Assembly (NCBI RefSeq): GCF_029717145.1
Contig: NZ_CP099222.1
Span: 2,356,001-2,420,000, forward strand
Source: Citrobacter freundii
GTDB taxonomy: Bacteria; Pseudomonadota; Gammaproteobacteria; Enterobacterales; Enterobacteriaceae
Length of the DNA stretch: 64,000 nt
Direction of reading: 5' to 3'
In this document: one piece after another, positions 9,711 to 18,738 of the stretch
How positions within the stretch are numbered: the first letter of the stretch is position 1
Layout: every line of letters starts with the position of its first letter
Notes under the pieces: generated by a model
What the model saw: only the letters and a program-made list of their open reading frames with translations
What the model was told of the DNA's origin: nothing
Databases searched by the model: none
Position numbers and translations under genes: made by a program

Positions 9711-10607
9711 ATGAAACCACAGGTTTACCACGTCGATGCCTTTACTCCACACCCGTTTCGCGGCAATTCCGCAGGCGTTGTGCTGCATGCTGACGGACTG
9801 AGTGAGGCGCAGATGCAGCTGATTGCGCGTGAACTGCGTCATTCTGAAACCGCTTTTCTGCTCACCAGCGACGACAGTGACGTGCGTATTCGCTATTTCA
9901 CGCCAACGGTCGAAGTACCTATCTGTGGGCACGCCACCGTCGCCGCACACTATGTTCGCGCCAGCGTGCTTGGACTGGGCAATACGACCGTCTGGCAAAC
10001 GTCGTTGGCCGGGCGTCACCGCGTTGATATTCATGCTGAAGATAACGGCTATCGCATCAGTCTGGAACAGGGTACGCCGACTTTTGAGCCGCCGCTGGAG
10101 GGACCCACGCGTGCAGCCATCATCGCAGCCCTGCATCTGACCGAAGACGATATACTGCCGGGACTGCCGCTCCAGATTGCCTCGACCGGGCATTCGAAAG
10201 TGATGATCCCGTTGAAACCAGAGGTCGACCTCGACGCCCTGTCCCCGGACCTGTCGGCATTAATCGCGATCAGCCAGCACATTGGCTGCAACGGCTTCTT
10301 CCCGTTTCAGATTCGATCAGGGGAAAATGCCACTGATGGTCGGATGTTTTCACCGGCGATTGGCATTGTGGAGGATCCGGTCACCGGCAATGCCAATGGT
10401 CCAATGGGCGCATGGCTGGTGCACCACAACCTAATGGCTCATGACGGAAAAACCTTGCATGTTCAGGGGCATCAAGGCCGTGCGCTGGGACGCGACGGCA
10501 TTGTCGAGGTGACGGTGGCAATCCAGGACAATCAGCCGCAAAAAGTGACGATTACCGGTGCGGCGGTGATCCTGTTTCATGCCGAATGGGCGATAGATTT
10601 TAATTGA
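9711..10607 (+). CDS. yddE: PhzF-family isomerase YddE
   Basis: A 298-residue protein of the PhzF/DapF-like fold, normal length for YddE (297). The N-terminal half holds HVDAFTPHPFRGNSAGVVL and the catalytic-glutamate motif RHSETAFLL, and the C-terminal half holds the second conserved strand with EDPVTGNANG. The fold is shared with diaminopimelate epimerase and with PhzF of phenazine synthesis, but no substrate is known for YddE. ATG 9711 is preceded by CAGGGAGA. It is convergent with nhoA, with a REP element between them. Confidence 0.93.
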   Translation: MKPQVYHVDAFTPHPFRGNSAGVVLHADGLSEAQMQLIARELRHSETAFLLTSDDSDVRIRYFTPTVEVPICGHATVAAHYVRASVLGLGNTTVWQTSLAGRHRVDIHAEDNGYRISLEQGTPTFEPPLEGPTRAAIIAALHLTEDDILPGLPLQIASTGHSKVMIPLKPEVDLDALSPDLSALIAISQHIGCNGFFPFQIRSGENATDGRMFSPAIGIVEDPVTGNANGPMGAWLVHHNLMAHDGKTLHVQGHQGRALGRDGIVEVTVAIQDNQPQKVTITGAAVILFHAEWAIDFN

Positions 10608-10610
10608 GTC

Positions 10611-10648
10611 GGTAGGCCGGATAAGACGCATCACGTCGCTATCCGGCA
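10611..10648. repeat. REP element between convergent yddE and nhoA
   Basis: GGTAGGCCGGATAAGACGCA followed by TCACGTCGCTATCCGGCAA is a single REP unit whose ends (GCCGGATA and TATCCGGC) are complementary. It lies in the 51-bp gap between the two convergent stop codons. Confidence 0.85.
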
Positions 10649-10658
10649 AATCATCACC

Positions 10659-11504
10659 CTATTTACCCGCCTCCGGATGCGTATCAAACGCCGCCATCAC
10701 CGTTGCCAGTTCCGCCTCGGTAAAGCCGTGTTTGGCATCATCAACTCCCAGACCAAAGCGGTCCTGTAACAGAGCATACAGGCTCGCGACGTCAGGTAAG
10801 TTAATCTGTTCTACCGCATGGCCCGCTTCATAGTGCGTAAAATGGAAGTTGGTCAGGGTCAGCTTACCGCCGTCTGGCAGATGACGACACATCAGCAGGT
10901 GATGGCGAAAATGCGACTGTGGCCAATGCGCGGACCAGAAGTTACCTATCAGATGATCGCTCTGATGCTGAGTGACCAGATCGAAGTGGTACATCGATTG
11001 CCAGTGCTCATGATGACGGAACTGCAGGATCCAGTCCTCGTCTTCCCGAATCAGCCGGTATTCACCGTGCGGTGTCTGCTGTTCAATGTCGGCCTGCAGA
11101 CGAATCGGCGCGGTTAGCGTTTGTCCGCCAAAACCAACATCGGCAATCCACGCTTCACCTTGTAATTCGACCAGTAACAGTCGATGCGTGCGCGGCGGCA
11201 AGCTGGGCGGATTTGCCAGCACCACCCGCCCAAGTAAACTGCGCACGGTAAAGCCAATCTCCCGCAGCGCACGCTCAAATACCCCATTCTGCTCAAAGCA
11301 ATAGCCGCCGCGACGCGCGCCCACCAGTTTCTCTTCCAGCGACTGCTCGTCGAGCTGCATTTCTCGCGGCAGCAGCACATCGAGATTTTCAAACGGAATC
11401 GCACCGTTGTGCAGTAAATGCAGCGCCTGCAAAGTGTCAATGTTGACGTTAGCCGTACCTGACCAGCCAATACGGGAAAAATAAGCGGTTAAAAAAGGCG
11501 TCAT
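10659..11504 (-). CDS. nhoA: Arylamine N-acetyltransferase NhoA
   Basis: A 281-residue arylamine N-acetyltransferase, which moves acetyl from acetyl-CoA to arylamines and N-hydroxyarylamines by way of an acetyl-cysteine. The catalytic triad is complete: Cys69 in ARRGGYCFEQNG, His107 in PPRTHRLLLVEL and Asp122 in WIADVGFGG. The start at 11504 (MTPFLTAYFSRIGWSG) gives exactly the E. coli NhoA length; the reading frame is open for 31 more codons upstream without family similarity. It is divergent from yddH. A second, different NAT is encoded at 48749-49615. Confidence 0.95.
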   Translation of the reverse strand: MTPFLTAYFSRIGWSGTANVNIDTLQALHLLHNGAIPFENLDVLLPREMQLDEQSLEEKLVGARRGGYCFEQNGVFERALREIGFTVRSLLGRVVLANPPSLPPRTHRLLLVELQGEAWIADVGFGGQTLTAPIRLQADIEQQTPHGEYRLIREDEDWILQFRHHEHWQSMYHFDLVTQHQSDHLIGNFWSAHWPQSHFRHHLLMCRHLPDGGKLTLTNFHFTHYEAGHAVEQINLPDVASLYALLQDRFGLGVDDAKHGFTEAELATVMAAFDTHPEAGK

Positions 11505-11661
11505 ACCGGATCCCTGTGCGTTGAATGTTGTACTTATAACGCATTTTTCATTTTCCGCCGTCGATTTTGTGCGCTCCCGCCGTATGCCGGGCGACAAAAT
11601 CGCTAATCCCGTTAATATCTATATTAATTGTGTGCACTATCCACTCAACTGAGGATCCACC

Positions 11662-12234
11662 ATGAGTCATTTCCGTCCGGTTGAATTACACCATGCCAGC
11701 CGACTGTTAAATCACGGTCCAACGGTCTTGATAACCAGTCGTGATGAAAATACGCAGCGGCGAAATGTGATGGCGGCGGCGTGGTCCATGCCCGTTGAGT
11801 TTGACCCGCCGCGTATTGCCATTGTGGTGGATAAGACCGCCTGGTCGCGTGAACTCATTGAACGTAGCGGCATGTTTGGCATTGTCATTCCCGGCGTGGC
11901 GGCAACTAACTGGACCTACGCGGTGGGCAGCGTTTCTGGTCGCGTGGAAGATAAATTTAACTGCTACGGCATTCCGGTAGTCAAAGGTCCGGTGCTGGGC
12001 TTACCGCTGATAGAGGCTAAATGCCTGGCGTGGATGGAGTGTCGCCTGCTGCCTGCAACAACTGCGCAAGAGAAATATGACACCCTGTTCGGTCAGGTTG
12101 TTTCCGCTGCAGCGGACGATCGCGTCTTTGTCGACGGACGCTGGCAGTTCGATGATGACAAACTCAACACCCTGCATCATCTCGGTGCGGGCACCTTTAT
12201 CACCAGCGGAAAACGCATTACTGCAGGTGAGTGA
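11662..12234 (+). CDS. yddH: Flavin reductase-like protein YddH
   Basis: A 190-residue FMN-binding split-barrel protein of the flavin reductase-like group. The N-terminal half reads RPVELHHASRLLNHGPTVLI and then NVMAAAWSMPVEFDPPRIAI, the typical flavin pocket of this family. Members reduce FMN with NAD(P)H or use bound FMN for reduction, but no substrate of YddH is known. It is a single gene with its own strong terminator downstream, divergent from nhoA. Possible partner oxygenases are encoded some 10 kb away, so no operon link can be claimed. Confidence 0.9.
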   Translation: MSHFRPVELHHASRLLNHGPTVLITSRDENTQRRNVMAAAWSMPVEFDPPRIAIVVDKTAWSRELIERSGMFGIVIPGVAATNWTYAVGSVSGRVEDKFNCYGIPVVKGPVLGLPLIEAKCLAWMECRLLPATTAQEKYDTLFGQVVSAAADDRVFVDGRWQFDDDKLNTLHHLGAGTFITSGKRITAGE

Positions 12235-12241
12235 TCGGAAC

Positions 12242-12273
12242 GGATGACAGCCCCCTGTCATCCACGTTTTTTT
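12242..12273 (+). terminator. Rho-independent terminator of yddH
   Basis: GGATGACAG and CTGTCATCC form a nine-base-pair perfect stem with a four-C loop, followed by ACG and a seven-T run. It begins seven bases after the yddH stop codon. Confidence 0.92.
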
Positions 12274-12441
12274 ATTCTACTTTTTCTTAAAACTTCCAAA
12301 AAAAACAATTGGATAAAACAACCACCGTGACCTTGCCGATTCATTCATGTGAATTATAGTTAAGTTTGCTCTAATTCAAATATTTAACCAAAACGCTATC
12401 CGTAGACACCGCACGTCCTGAAGTCTCTGAGAGGATTTACG

Positions 12442-12579
12442 ATGCAACTTAATAGAATCGCACAAAGTTTACTCCTGGCTGGGTTATTAACATCGTTTGC
12501 CGTCCCTGTTATGGCTGCTGAAGCGCCAAAAGACGCCACTGCCGCCACGCAACAGGCCAACAATGCGCTCCTTCTCTGA
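12442..12579 (+). pseudogene. Detached signal-peptide fragment of the alkyl sulfatase gene
   Basis: ATG 12442, preceded by GAGAGGATTTACG, opens a 45-codon frame that reads MQLNRIAQSLLLAGLLTSFA then VPVMAAEAPKDATAATQQ, a clear Sec signal peptide with an Ala-x-Ala cleavage site, and ends at TGA 12577-12579. The mature enzyme continues in the next reading frame from about 12570 (FSDNTDF). YjcS-type sulfatases have signal peptide and enzyme in one frame, so one extra base, or two missing, around 12566-12576 (GCGCTCCTTCTCT) has split the gene. It may be a true mutation or an assembly error. Confidence 0.85.
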
Positions 12580-14404
12580 TAACACCGACTTTACTGACGC
12601 CCATAAAGGCTTTATCGCCCCGATTCCTCAGGAGGTGATTAAAGGTGAGCAAGGTAACGTGGTCTGGAACCCGCAACAGTACGCCTTTATTAAAGAAGGT
12701 GATAAATCACCGGATTCGGTTAACCCAAGCCTGTGGCGACAGGCTCAGCTAATCAACATCAGCGGACTGTTTGAAGTAACGGATGGCGTCTACCAGATCC
12801 GTAACCTCGATTTGTCGAACATGACGATTATCGAAGGTAAAGAAGGCATCACCGTGGTTGATCCGCTGGTCTCTGCTGAAACAGCTAAAGTAGGGATGGA
12901 TCTTTACTTTAAAAACCGGGGTAACAAACCGGTTGTAGCGGTAATTTACACCCACAGCCACGTTGACCATTATGGCGGCGTACGCGGCGTTGTTGTTGAA
13001 GCCGACGTGAAAGCGGGCAAGGTGAAGATTTATGCGCCAGCTGGCTTTATGGAAGCCGCGGTGGCAGAAAATATCATGGCCGGTAACGTCATGAGCCGTC
13101 GCGCCAGCTATATGTACGGTAACCTGCTAAAACCGGACGCCAAAGGCCAGGTCGGCGCGGGACTCGGCACCACCACCTCTGCGGGCACGGTTACTCTGAT
13201 TGCACCCACCAATATCATTGAGAAAGATGGGCAAAAAGAAGTTATCGACGGTCTGACCTATGATTTCATGTTGGCACCAGGCTCTGAAGCCCCGTCGGAA
13301 ATGCTGTGGTACATCGAAGAGAAAAAGCTGATTGAATCTGCCGAAGATGTCACCCATACCCTGCACAACACCTACTCGCTGCGCGGCGCTAAAATCCGTG
13401 AACCGCTGCCGTGGTCAAAATACATCAACGAAGCGATTGTGCGCTGGGGGGACAAAGCTGAAATCCTGATGGCGCAGCACCACTGGCCAACCTGGGGTAA
13501 CGACAAGGTCATGACACTGCTGAAAAGCCAGCGTGACTTGTACCGTTACATCAACGATCAAACGTTACGTATGGCCAACGAAGGTCTGACCCGTGACGAG
13601 ATCGCCGCGAACTTTAAACTGCCGGACTCGCTGGCACATACCTGGGCCAACCGGGGCTACTATGGCTCTGTTAGCCACGATGTGAAAGCCACCTACGTGC
13701 TGTATCTCGGCTGGTTTGACGGCAACCCGGCAACGCTTGATGAATTGCCACCGGAAGAAGCCGCGAAGAAATTCGTCGACTATATGGGCGGTGCCGATGC
13801 TATTTTGCAAAAAGCGAAAGCCGACTATGACCAGGGTAACTACCGCTGGGTGGCGCAGGTCGTGAGCAAAGTGGTGTTTGCCGATCCGAACAACCAGGCC
13901 GCGCGTAATCTGGAAGCCGATGCGCTGGAACAATTAGGCTACCAGGCTGAATCCGGACCGTGGCGTAACTTCTATCTCACCGGCGCACAAGAGTTGCGTA
14001 ACGGCGTGATCAAAGGGCCAACCCCGAATACCGCCAGCCCGGATACCGTCCGCGCGATGACGCCAGAAATGTTCTTTGACTATCTGGCCGTGCATATTAA
14101 CGGGCAGAAAGCAGGCGACGCGAAATCGGTATTCAACATCGACCTCGGTAGCGACGGCGGTAAATACAAGCTGGAGTTGGAAAACGGCGTGCTAAACCAC
14201 ACCGCCAATTCTGAAGCCAAGGACGCAGACGCAACTATCACGCTCAACCGTGACACGTTGAACAAAATCATCCTTAAGGAAGTGACGCTGAAACAGGCTG
14301 AACAGAGTGGCGATGTGAAGGTGACCGGTGACGGCGCTAAACTTGATTCTATGCTGGGCTACATGGATAAATTCGAGTTCTGGTTCAATATCGTTACCCC
14401 TTAA
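12497..14404 (+). CDS. Alkyl/aryl-sulfatase, YjcS/SdsA1 family (N-terminal frameshift)
   Basis: The long frame encodes a class III zinc-dependent alkyl sulfatase related to E. coli YjcS and Pseudomonas SdsA1, which hydrolyse SDS-like sulfate esters in the periplasm. The metallo-beta-lactamase motif THSHVDHYGG is near residue 152, with the further metal region HTLHNTYSLRGAK and the C-terminal sterol-carrier-like domain (from about residue 520) that ends EFWFNIVTP. Homology begins only at FSDNTDFTDAHKGF, so the listed upstream residues are out-of-frame sequence. The real start and signal peptide lie in another frame at 12442. ATG 12563 could start a cytoplasmic form but has no good ribosome binding site. 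Enzyme family is certain; whether the gene works is doubtful. Confidence 0.85.
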   Translation: MPSLLWLLKRQKTPLPPRNRPTMRSFSDNTDFTDAHKGFIAPIPQEVIKGEQGNVVWNPQQYAFIKEGDKSPDSVNPSLWRQAQLINISGLFEVTDGVYQIRNLDLSNMTIIEGKEGITVVDPLVSAETAKVGMDLYFKNRGNKPVVAVIYTHSHVDHYGGVRGVVVEADVKAGKVKIYAPAGFMEAAVAENIMAGNVMSRRASYMYGNLLKPDAKGQVGAGLGTTTSAGTVTLIAPTNIIEKDGQKEVIDGLTYDFMLAPGSEAPSEMLWYIEEKKLIESAEDVTHTLHNTYSLRGAKIREPLPWSKYINEAIVRWGDKAEILMAQHHWPTWGNDKVMTLLKSQRDLYRYINDQTLRMANEGLTRDEIAANFKLPDSLAHTWANRGYYGSVSHDVKATYVLYLGWFDGNPATLDELPPEEAAKKFVDYMGGADAILQKAKADYDQGNYRWVAQVVSKVVFADPNNQAARNLEADALEQLGYQAESGPWRNFYLTGAQELRNGVIKGPTPNTASPDTVRAMTPEMFFDYLAVHINGQKAGDAKSVFNIDLGSDGGKYKLELENGVLNHTANSEAKDADATITLNRDTLNKIILKEVTLKQAEQSGDVKVTGDGAKLDSMLGYMDKFEFWFNIVTP

Positions 14405-14416
14405 ACATAACGTACA

Positions 14417-14440
14417 ACGGGCGGATTATCCGCCCGTTTT
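14417..14440 (+). terminator. Terminator of the sulfatase gene
   Basis: CGGGCGGA and TCCGCCCG form an eight-base-pair G+C-rich stem with a three-base loop, followed by TTTT. It lies 14 bases after the sulfatase stop and ahead of the convergent pptA stop. Confidence 0.9.
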
Positions 14441-14443
14441 CTC

Positions 14444-14671
14444 TCACATACTGTAACCCGGTTTTTTAATCAGCGTATCCATGTGCGGTGCGATTTCCCT
14501 ATCCCACACCTGCTGCCAGGCTTTTGGGTCAACCTCATTGAGCGCGACGCTCACCGAGCTGTCTTTACTTTGCAGATGGCGAACGATCACCTCGGTAATC
14601 TCCGCCGCCAGCGCGGATTTTTGTTCATCATTCAAATCGCGGGGAAAACATTTAATATCAACGTGCGGCAT
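14444..14671 (-). CDS. pptA: 4-oxalocrotonate tautomerase-family enzyme PptA
   Basis: A 75-residue tautomerase starting [20 protein letters not shown] and ending KKPGYSM, close to E. coli PptA (YdcE). Pro1 left after Met removal is the catalytic base; the enzyme tautomerises phenylenolpyruvate-like ketones and its natural substrate is unknown. The start at 14671 is set by AAGGAACCTGCT and by Pro2; an upstream in-frame ATG would add 42 unrelated residues and destroy the catalytic N-terminus. It begins only 22 bp after the LacI-type gene, so the two are likely co-transcribed here. Confidence 0.93.
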   Translation of the reverse strand: MPHVDIKCFPRDLNDEQKSALAAEITEVIVRHLQSKDSSVSVALNEVDPKAWQQVWDREIAPHMDTLIKKPGYSM

Positions 14672-14693
14672 AGCAGGTTCCTTATTATTGTCT

Positions 14694-15698
14694 TTACGCG
14701 GACTCGCGTACGATAAGATGAAATCCGACATCGATAATATCGTCTTCACGAGGAATGTGCTCAATTCTGTCGGCGAGCAGCGAGGCGGCACGCTGTCCAA
14801 TGGCGCGGCGGTCTACGCTGACGGTGGTAATTGCCGGGCGATTGCTAGCGGCAAAATCAAGATCGCCAAAGCCCACCACTGCTAAATCGTGTGGTACCGC
14901 CAAACCACGGCTTTCCGCCTCCATAATTGCCCCCTGCGCGAGGGTATCCGAGCTACAGACAATCACATCAAATTCGCTGTCGGCAAAAAGCTGCGTCAAG
15001 CCACTGCGTCCCAACGCCAGCGAAGCCGGAAGCGGCACATCCACCTGCGGCACCGTGGTAATGCCATGGCGACTCAACACATCACAGAGTCCGTGTTTAC
15101 GCTGACCGGCGCGGCGATCGGCGGTCCATAACAGGCCCGGGCGACGATAACCTTTTGCAAGGAGATAGTCAGCCACCGCCTGCCCGACTTTTTCGTGCGA
15201 GAACCCCACCAGCATATCGATGGGGGTTGGCGTCAAATCCCAGATTTCCACTACCGGGATGGCGGCGTTGAGGATCACTTTTTTCAACTCAACGGTGTGG
15301 TGGATACCCGTGAGCACCACGCCGTCCGGTCGACGAGAAAGCAGCGTCGCTACCAGCTCGGCTTCGGTTTGCTGCGTATACCCAGCCACGCACAGCAAGA
15401 TGTGATACCCACGTTCAGCCAGTTCGTCGCTCAACGACTGAATGGTATCGACAAACATATTGTTGTTAATTTGTGGGACCACTACCGCAATCAGTTTGCT
15501 GCGACGTGAGGCCAACCCCCCCGCCAGTGCGTTGGGAATATATCCGGTGGCGCGAACGGCCTGCATCACCTTTTCTACTGTTTTCGGGCGCACCATTTGC
15601 GGGGTATTCAGCGCCCTGCTTACGGTCATTGGCGATAATCCCGCGGTGCGGGCAACATCTTCCAGCGTTGGTGCGCGGGGAGGTCTGGAATTTTTCAC
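14694..15698 (-). CDS. LacI-family regulator of the talarate/galactarate genes
   Basis: A 334-residue LacI/GalR repressor. The N-terminal helix-turn-helix reads [20 protein letters not shown] with the hinge helix following ([21 protein letters not shown]), then a periplasmic-binding-like sensor domain. GTG 15698 is the only reasonable start because a stop lies upstream in frame with no ATG between. It is divergent from the dehydratase gene at 16018 and the gap contains repeated GCGCAATCAT half-sites. It resembles GntR-type gluconate repressors of the family; a sugar-acid inducer, such as galactarate or L-talarate, is inferred from the neighbours. Confidence 0.87.
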   Translation of the reverse strand: MKNSRPPRAPTLEDVARTAGLSPMTVSRALNTPQMVRPKTVEKVMQAVRATGYIPNALAGGLASRRSKLIAVVVPQINNNMFVDTIQSLSDELAERGYHILLCVAGYTQQTEAELVATLLSRRPDGVVLTGIHHTVELKKVILNAAIPVVEIWDLTPTPIDMLVGFSHEKVGQAVADYLLAKGYRRPGLLWTADRRAGQRKHGLCDVLSRHGITTVPQVDVPLPASLALGRSGLTQLFADSEFDVIVCSSDTLAQGAIMEAESRGLAVPHDLAVVGFGDLDFAASNRPAITTVSVDRRAIGQRAASLLADRIEHIPREDDIIDVGFHLIVRESA

Positions 15699-15826
15699 GG
15701 TTGATGCCTTTGTAAAAATCGCCGATGGATTTGTGCATTATTCATCATGATTTCGGCCATTGCCAGCATCCCTGGTGCATAACGCAGAGAAAACAGCAGC
15801 TTAGTGAAATAACGCCTTGTAAAATA

Positions 15827-15992
15827 TTAGCGCCATCATAATGATTTGTGCATTTTCACACAATGCGTTGGAATGTGATGCTGTTTATAAAAATAGCCCC
15901 TGCTATCTCAGCATTTGTGATCGATTGTTCAAATCGGAAGCAATTTACTGGCGTAATGATTGCGCCACCATTAAAAATGTTAGCGCAATCAT
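15827..15992. promoter_or_regulatory. Operators for the LacI-type regulator in the divergent gap
   Basis: The 319-bp gap between the LacI gene and the dehydratase gene holds three similar sites. TTAGCGCCATCAT is at 15827-15839. A mirror pair, ATGATTGCGCC at 15956-15966 and TTAGCGCAATCAT at 15980-15992, forms an inverted repeat 25 bases ahead of the dehydratase start. The ATGATTGCGC half-site with CG symmetry is LacI-like. One site near each gene would allow looping repression. Binding is inferred. Confidence 0.6.
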
Positions 15993-16017
15993 TTTATAAC
16001 CACTAGGAGAGAACAAG

Positions 16018-17214
16018 ATGTCACTAAGTGCGAATTCCGATGCCGTAACTTATGCCAAAACGGCCAACGCAAAAACAGCGGCTGAAACAGGCGACCGTAT
16101 TGAGTGGGTAAAACTGTCTCTGGCCTTTCTGCCGCTGGCAACGCCAGTCAGCGATGCTAAAGTGCTCACCGGTCGCCAGAAACCGTTAACTGAAGTCGCC
16201 ATTATCATCGCTGAGATCCGTAGCCGTGACGGATTTGAAGGGGTGGGATTTAGCTACTCGAAGCGCGCAGGCGGTCAGGGTATTTATGCGCATGCCAAAG
16301 AGATCGCCGATAATCTGCTTGGCGAAGATCCGAACGATATAGACAAGATCTACACCAAATTGCTGTGGGCCGGCGCTTCCGTTGGCCGCAGCGGGATGGC
16401 GGTCCAGGCCATCTCCCCTCTCGACATCGCCCTGTGGGATATGAAGGCCAAGCGCGCGGGCCTGCCGCTGGCAAAACTGCTGGGCGCACATCGCGACTCC
16501 GTTCAGTGCTATAACACCTCCGGAGGATTCCTGCATACGCCGCTGGATCAGGTGCTCAAAAACGTGGTTATCTCCCGCGAAAACGGCATTGGCGGCATCA
16601 AACTGAAAGTCGGTCAGCCAAACTGCGCCGAAGATATTCGTCGCTTAACCGCGGTGCGTGAAGCGCTGGGCGATGACTTCCCGCTGATGGTTGACGCCAA
16701 TCAGCAGTGGGATCGGGAAACCGCCATTCGCATGGGACGCAAAATGGAACAGTTCAATCTGATCTGGATTGAAGAGCCGCTGGATGCCTATGACATTGAA
16801 GGCCACGCTCAACTGGCTGCTGCGCTTGATACACCGATTGCCACCGGCGAAATGCTGACCAGTTTCCGCGAGCATGAGCAGTTGATCCTCGGCAACGCCA
16901 GTGATTTTGTGCAGCCCGACGCCCCACGCGTGGGCGGTATTTCTCCATTCCTTAAAATTATGGACCTGGCGGCAAAACACGGGCGCAAGCTGGCTCCACA
17001 CTTTGCCATGGAAGTGCACCTGCATCTGTCCGCCGCTTACCCACTTGAACCGTGGCTGGAGCATTTTGAATGGCTGAACCCGTTATTCAATGAACAACTG
17101 GAACTGCGCGATGGTCGGATGTGGGTTTCAGATCGCCATGGTCTGGGATTCAGTATTAGCGAACAGGCACGCCGCTGGACGCAGTTAAGCTGTGAATTTG
17201 GCAAGCGCCCTTAA
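16018..17214 (+). CDS. L-talarate/galactarate dehydratase (enolase superfamily)
   Basis: A 398-residue enolase-superfamily enzyme nearly identical in my memory to the characterised Salmonella L-talarate/galactarate dehydratase, which removes water from L-talarate or galactarate to give a keto-deoxy acid. Active-site residues are in place: Lys195 and Lys197 in GIKLKVGQ, magnesium ligands Asp226, Glu252 and Glu278, and the acid/base His328 in LAPHFAMEVH. It is mandelate-racemase subgroup. ATG 16018 follows TAGGAGAGAAC. It is followed by a sugar-acid transporter and divergent from a LacI regulator, a complete uptake-catabolism-control module. No aldolase or kinase for the product is in the window. 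Confidence 0.94.
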   Translation: MSLSANSDAVTYAKTANAKTAAETGDRIEWVKLSLAFLPLATPVSDAKVLTGRQKPLTEVAIIIAEIRSRDGFEGVGFSYSKRAGGQGIYAHAKEIADNLLGEDPNDIDKIYTKLLWAGASVGRSGMAVQAISPLDIALWDMKAKRAGLPLAKLLGAHRDSVQCYNTSGGFLHTPLDQVLKNVVISRENGIGGIKLKVGQPNCAEDIRRLTAVREALGDDFPLMVDANQQWDRETAIRMGRKMEQFNLIWIEEPLDAYDIEGHAQLAAALDTPIATGEMLTSFREHEQLILGNASDFVQPDAPRVGGISPFLKIMDLAAKHGRKLAPHFAMEVHLHLSAAYPLEPWLEHFEWLNPLFNEQLELRDGRMWVSDRHGLGFSISEQARRWTQLSCEFGKRP

Positions 17215-17221
17215 CGTATCT

Positions 17222-17241
17222 GGCGGGGAATAATACCCGCC
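17222..17241 (+). other. Intercistronic hairpin between dehydratase and transporter genes
   Basis: GGCGGG and CCCGCC form a six-base-pair stem with an eight-base loop, eight bases after the dehydratase stop. It is followed by CTCTTTCCC rather than a T run, so it may protect the upstream message or lower expression of the transporter rather than end transcription. Confidence 0.45.
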
Positions 17242-17288
17242 CTCTTTCCCTACAGAAACGCTCTCAAACCTAATAACAGGAGTGGGTG

Positions 17289-18599
17289 ATGAACACAATA
17301 ATAAAGCGCACTAAAGTGCGTTACAGTATTTTGATATTTCTGTTTCTGGCCACCGTATTTAATTATGCCGATCGTGCAACGTTATCCGTTGTCGCACCGA
17401 TTATGAGTAAAGAGTTGGGTTTTGACCCTGAAGCAATTGGGCTGGCCTTTTCTGCATTTGGTATTTCATACGTCATTATGCAATTGCCAGGCGGCTGGTT
17501 ACTGGACCGTTACGGCTCTCGCCTGGTGTACGGCTGCGCGCTGATCGGCTGGTCGCTGGTGACCATGTTTCAGGGCACCATTTATCTGTATGCCAGTCCG
17601 CTGATCGTATTGATTATCTTACGTCTGATGATGGGCGCTATCGAAGCCCCCGCCTTCCCCGCCAACAGTCGCCTGAGTGTACAGTGGTTTCCTAATAACG
17701 AGCGCGGGTTTGTCACCTCAGTTTATCAGGCAGCGCAATATATCTCGCTAGGCATTATTACGCCGCTGATGACCATCATATTGCATAATTTGAGCTGGCA
17801 TTTTGTCTTTTATTATATCGGGGCAATTGGCGTTATTCTGGGTATATTCTGGCTGGTTAAGATCAGAGATCCGATGCATCACCCGAAAGTTAACCAGCAG
17901 GAACTTGACTACATTCGTAATGGCGGTGGCGAACCATCGTTGGGAAATAAGAAAGAACCACAAAAAATCACCTTTGCGCAGATTAAAAGCGTTTGCGTCA
18001 ACAGGATGATGATCGGTGTTTATATCGGGCAGTTCTGTGTCACATCCATTACCTGGTTCTTCCTGACCTGGTTTCCGACTTATCTGTACCAGGCTAAGGG
18101 AATGTCGATTCTCAAGGTCGGGTTTGTCGCCAGTATTCCTGCGATTGCCGGTTTTATCGGTGGATTGTTAGGTGGCGTATTCTCTGACTGGTTATTGAAA
18201 CGCGGCTACAGCCTGACGGTTGCCCGCAAGCTGCCGGTCATCTGCGGGATGCTGCTTTCCTGCGTGATTGTTATCGCCAACTACACCTCTTCAGAATTTG
18301 TGGTGATTGCCGCCATGAGCCTGGCATTTTTCGCCAAAGGTTTTGGCAATCTGGGCTGGTGCGTACTCAGCGATACCTCACCAAAAGAAGTGTTGGGCAT
18401 TGCCGGAGGTGTGTTCAATATGTGCGGCAACATGGCCAGTATCATCACCCCACTGGTTATCGGCGTCATCCTTGCCAATACCCAGTCGTTTGATTACGCC
18501 ATTTTATACGTCGGCTCGATGGGGCTGATTGGGCTGTGTTCGTATCTGTTTGTCGTCGGACCGTTGGATCGTATTACCCTGACGCCGTCCGTCGCGTGA
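17289..18599 (+). CDS. MFS sugar-acid (galactarate/talarate-type) transporter
   Basis: A 436-residue MFS protein of the anion:cation symporter (GudP/GarP/ExuT) group with 12 predicted membrane segments. Typical motifs are FNYADRATLSVVAPIMSKEL after segment 1, GGWLLDRYGSRLVYG between segments 2 and 3, and EAPAFPANSRLSVQWFPNNE in segment 4. The place directly after the dehydratase gene, 74 bp downstream, points to galactarate, L-talarate or a related aldarate as substrate taken up with protons. ATG 17289 is placed six bases from AGGAG; an in-frame GTG three bases earlier is less likely. Confidence 0.88.
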   Translation: MNTIIKRTKVRYSILIFLFLATVFNYADRATLSVVAPIMSKELGFDPEAIGLAFSAFGISYVIMQLPGGWLLDRYGSRLVYGCALIGWSLVTMFQGTIYLYASPLIVLIILRLMMGAIEAPAFPANSRLSVQWFPNNERGFVTSVYQAAQYISLGIITPLMTIILHNLSWHFVFYYIGAIGVILGIFWLVKIRDPMHHPKVNQQELDYIRNGGGEPSLGNKKEPQKITFAQIKSVCVNRMMIGVYIGQFCVTSITWFFLTWFPTYLYQAKGMSILKVGFVASIPAIAGFIGGLLGGVFSDWLLKRGYSLTVARKLPVICGMLLSCVIVIANYTSSEFVVIAAMSLAFFAKGFGNLGWCVLSDTSPKEVLGIAGGVFNMCGNMASIITPLVIGVILANTQSFDYAILYVGSMGLIGLCSYLFVVGPLDRITLTPSVA

Positions 18600-18624
18600 T
18601 TTAACCGTATGGCGATATTTCGCC

Positions 18625-18666
18625 CGCTGTTCCGGGACTTGCACTCCTGCGGAACAGCGTTTTTTT
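18625..18666 (+). terminator. Strong terminator of the talarate/galactarate operon
   Basis: CGCTGTTCCG (18625-18634) and CGGAACAGCG (18650-18659) form a perfect ten-base-pair stem followed by seven T. It lies 26 bases past the transporter stop. Confidence 0.93.
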
Positions 18667-18738
18667 ACGGCTACGATTTGCTCAGCGCTCGCTGCATCGA
18701 GGTTAGCCATTTTCCCGCGGCGCATAGCGCGCCCCGGT

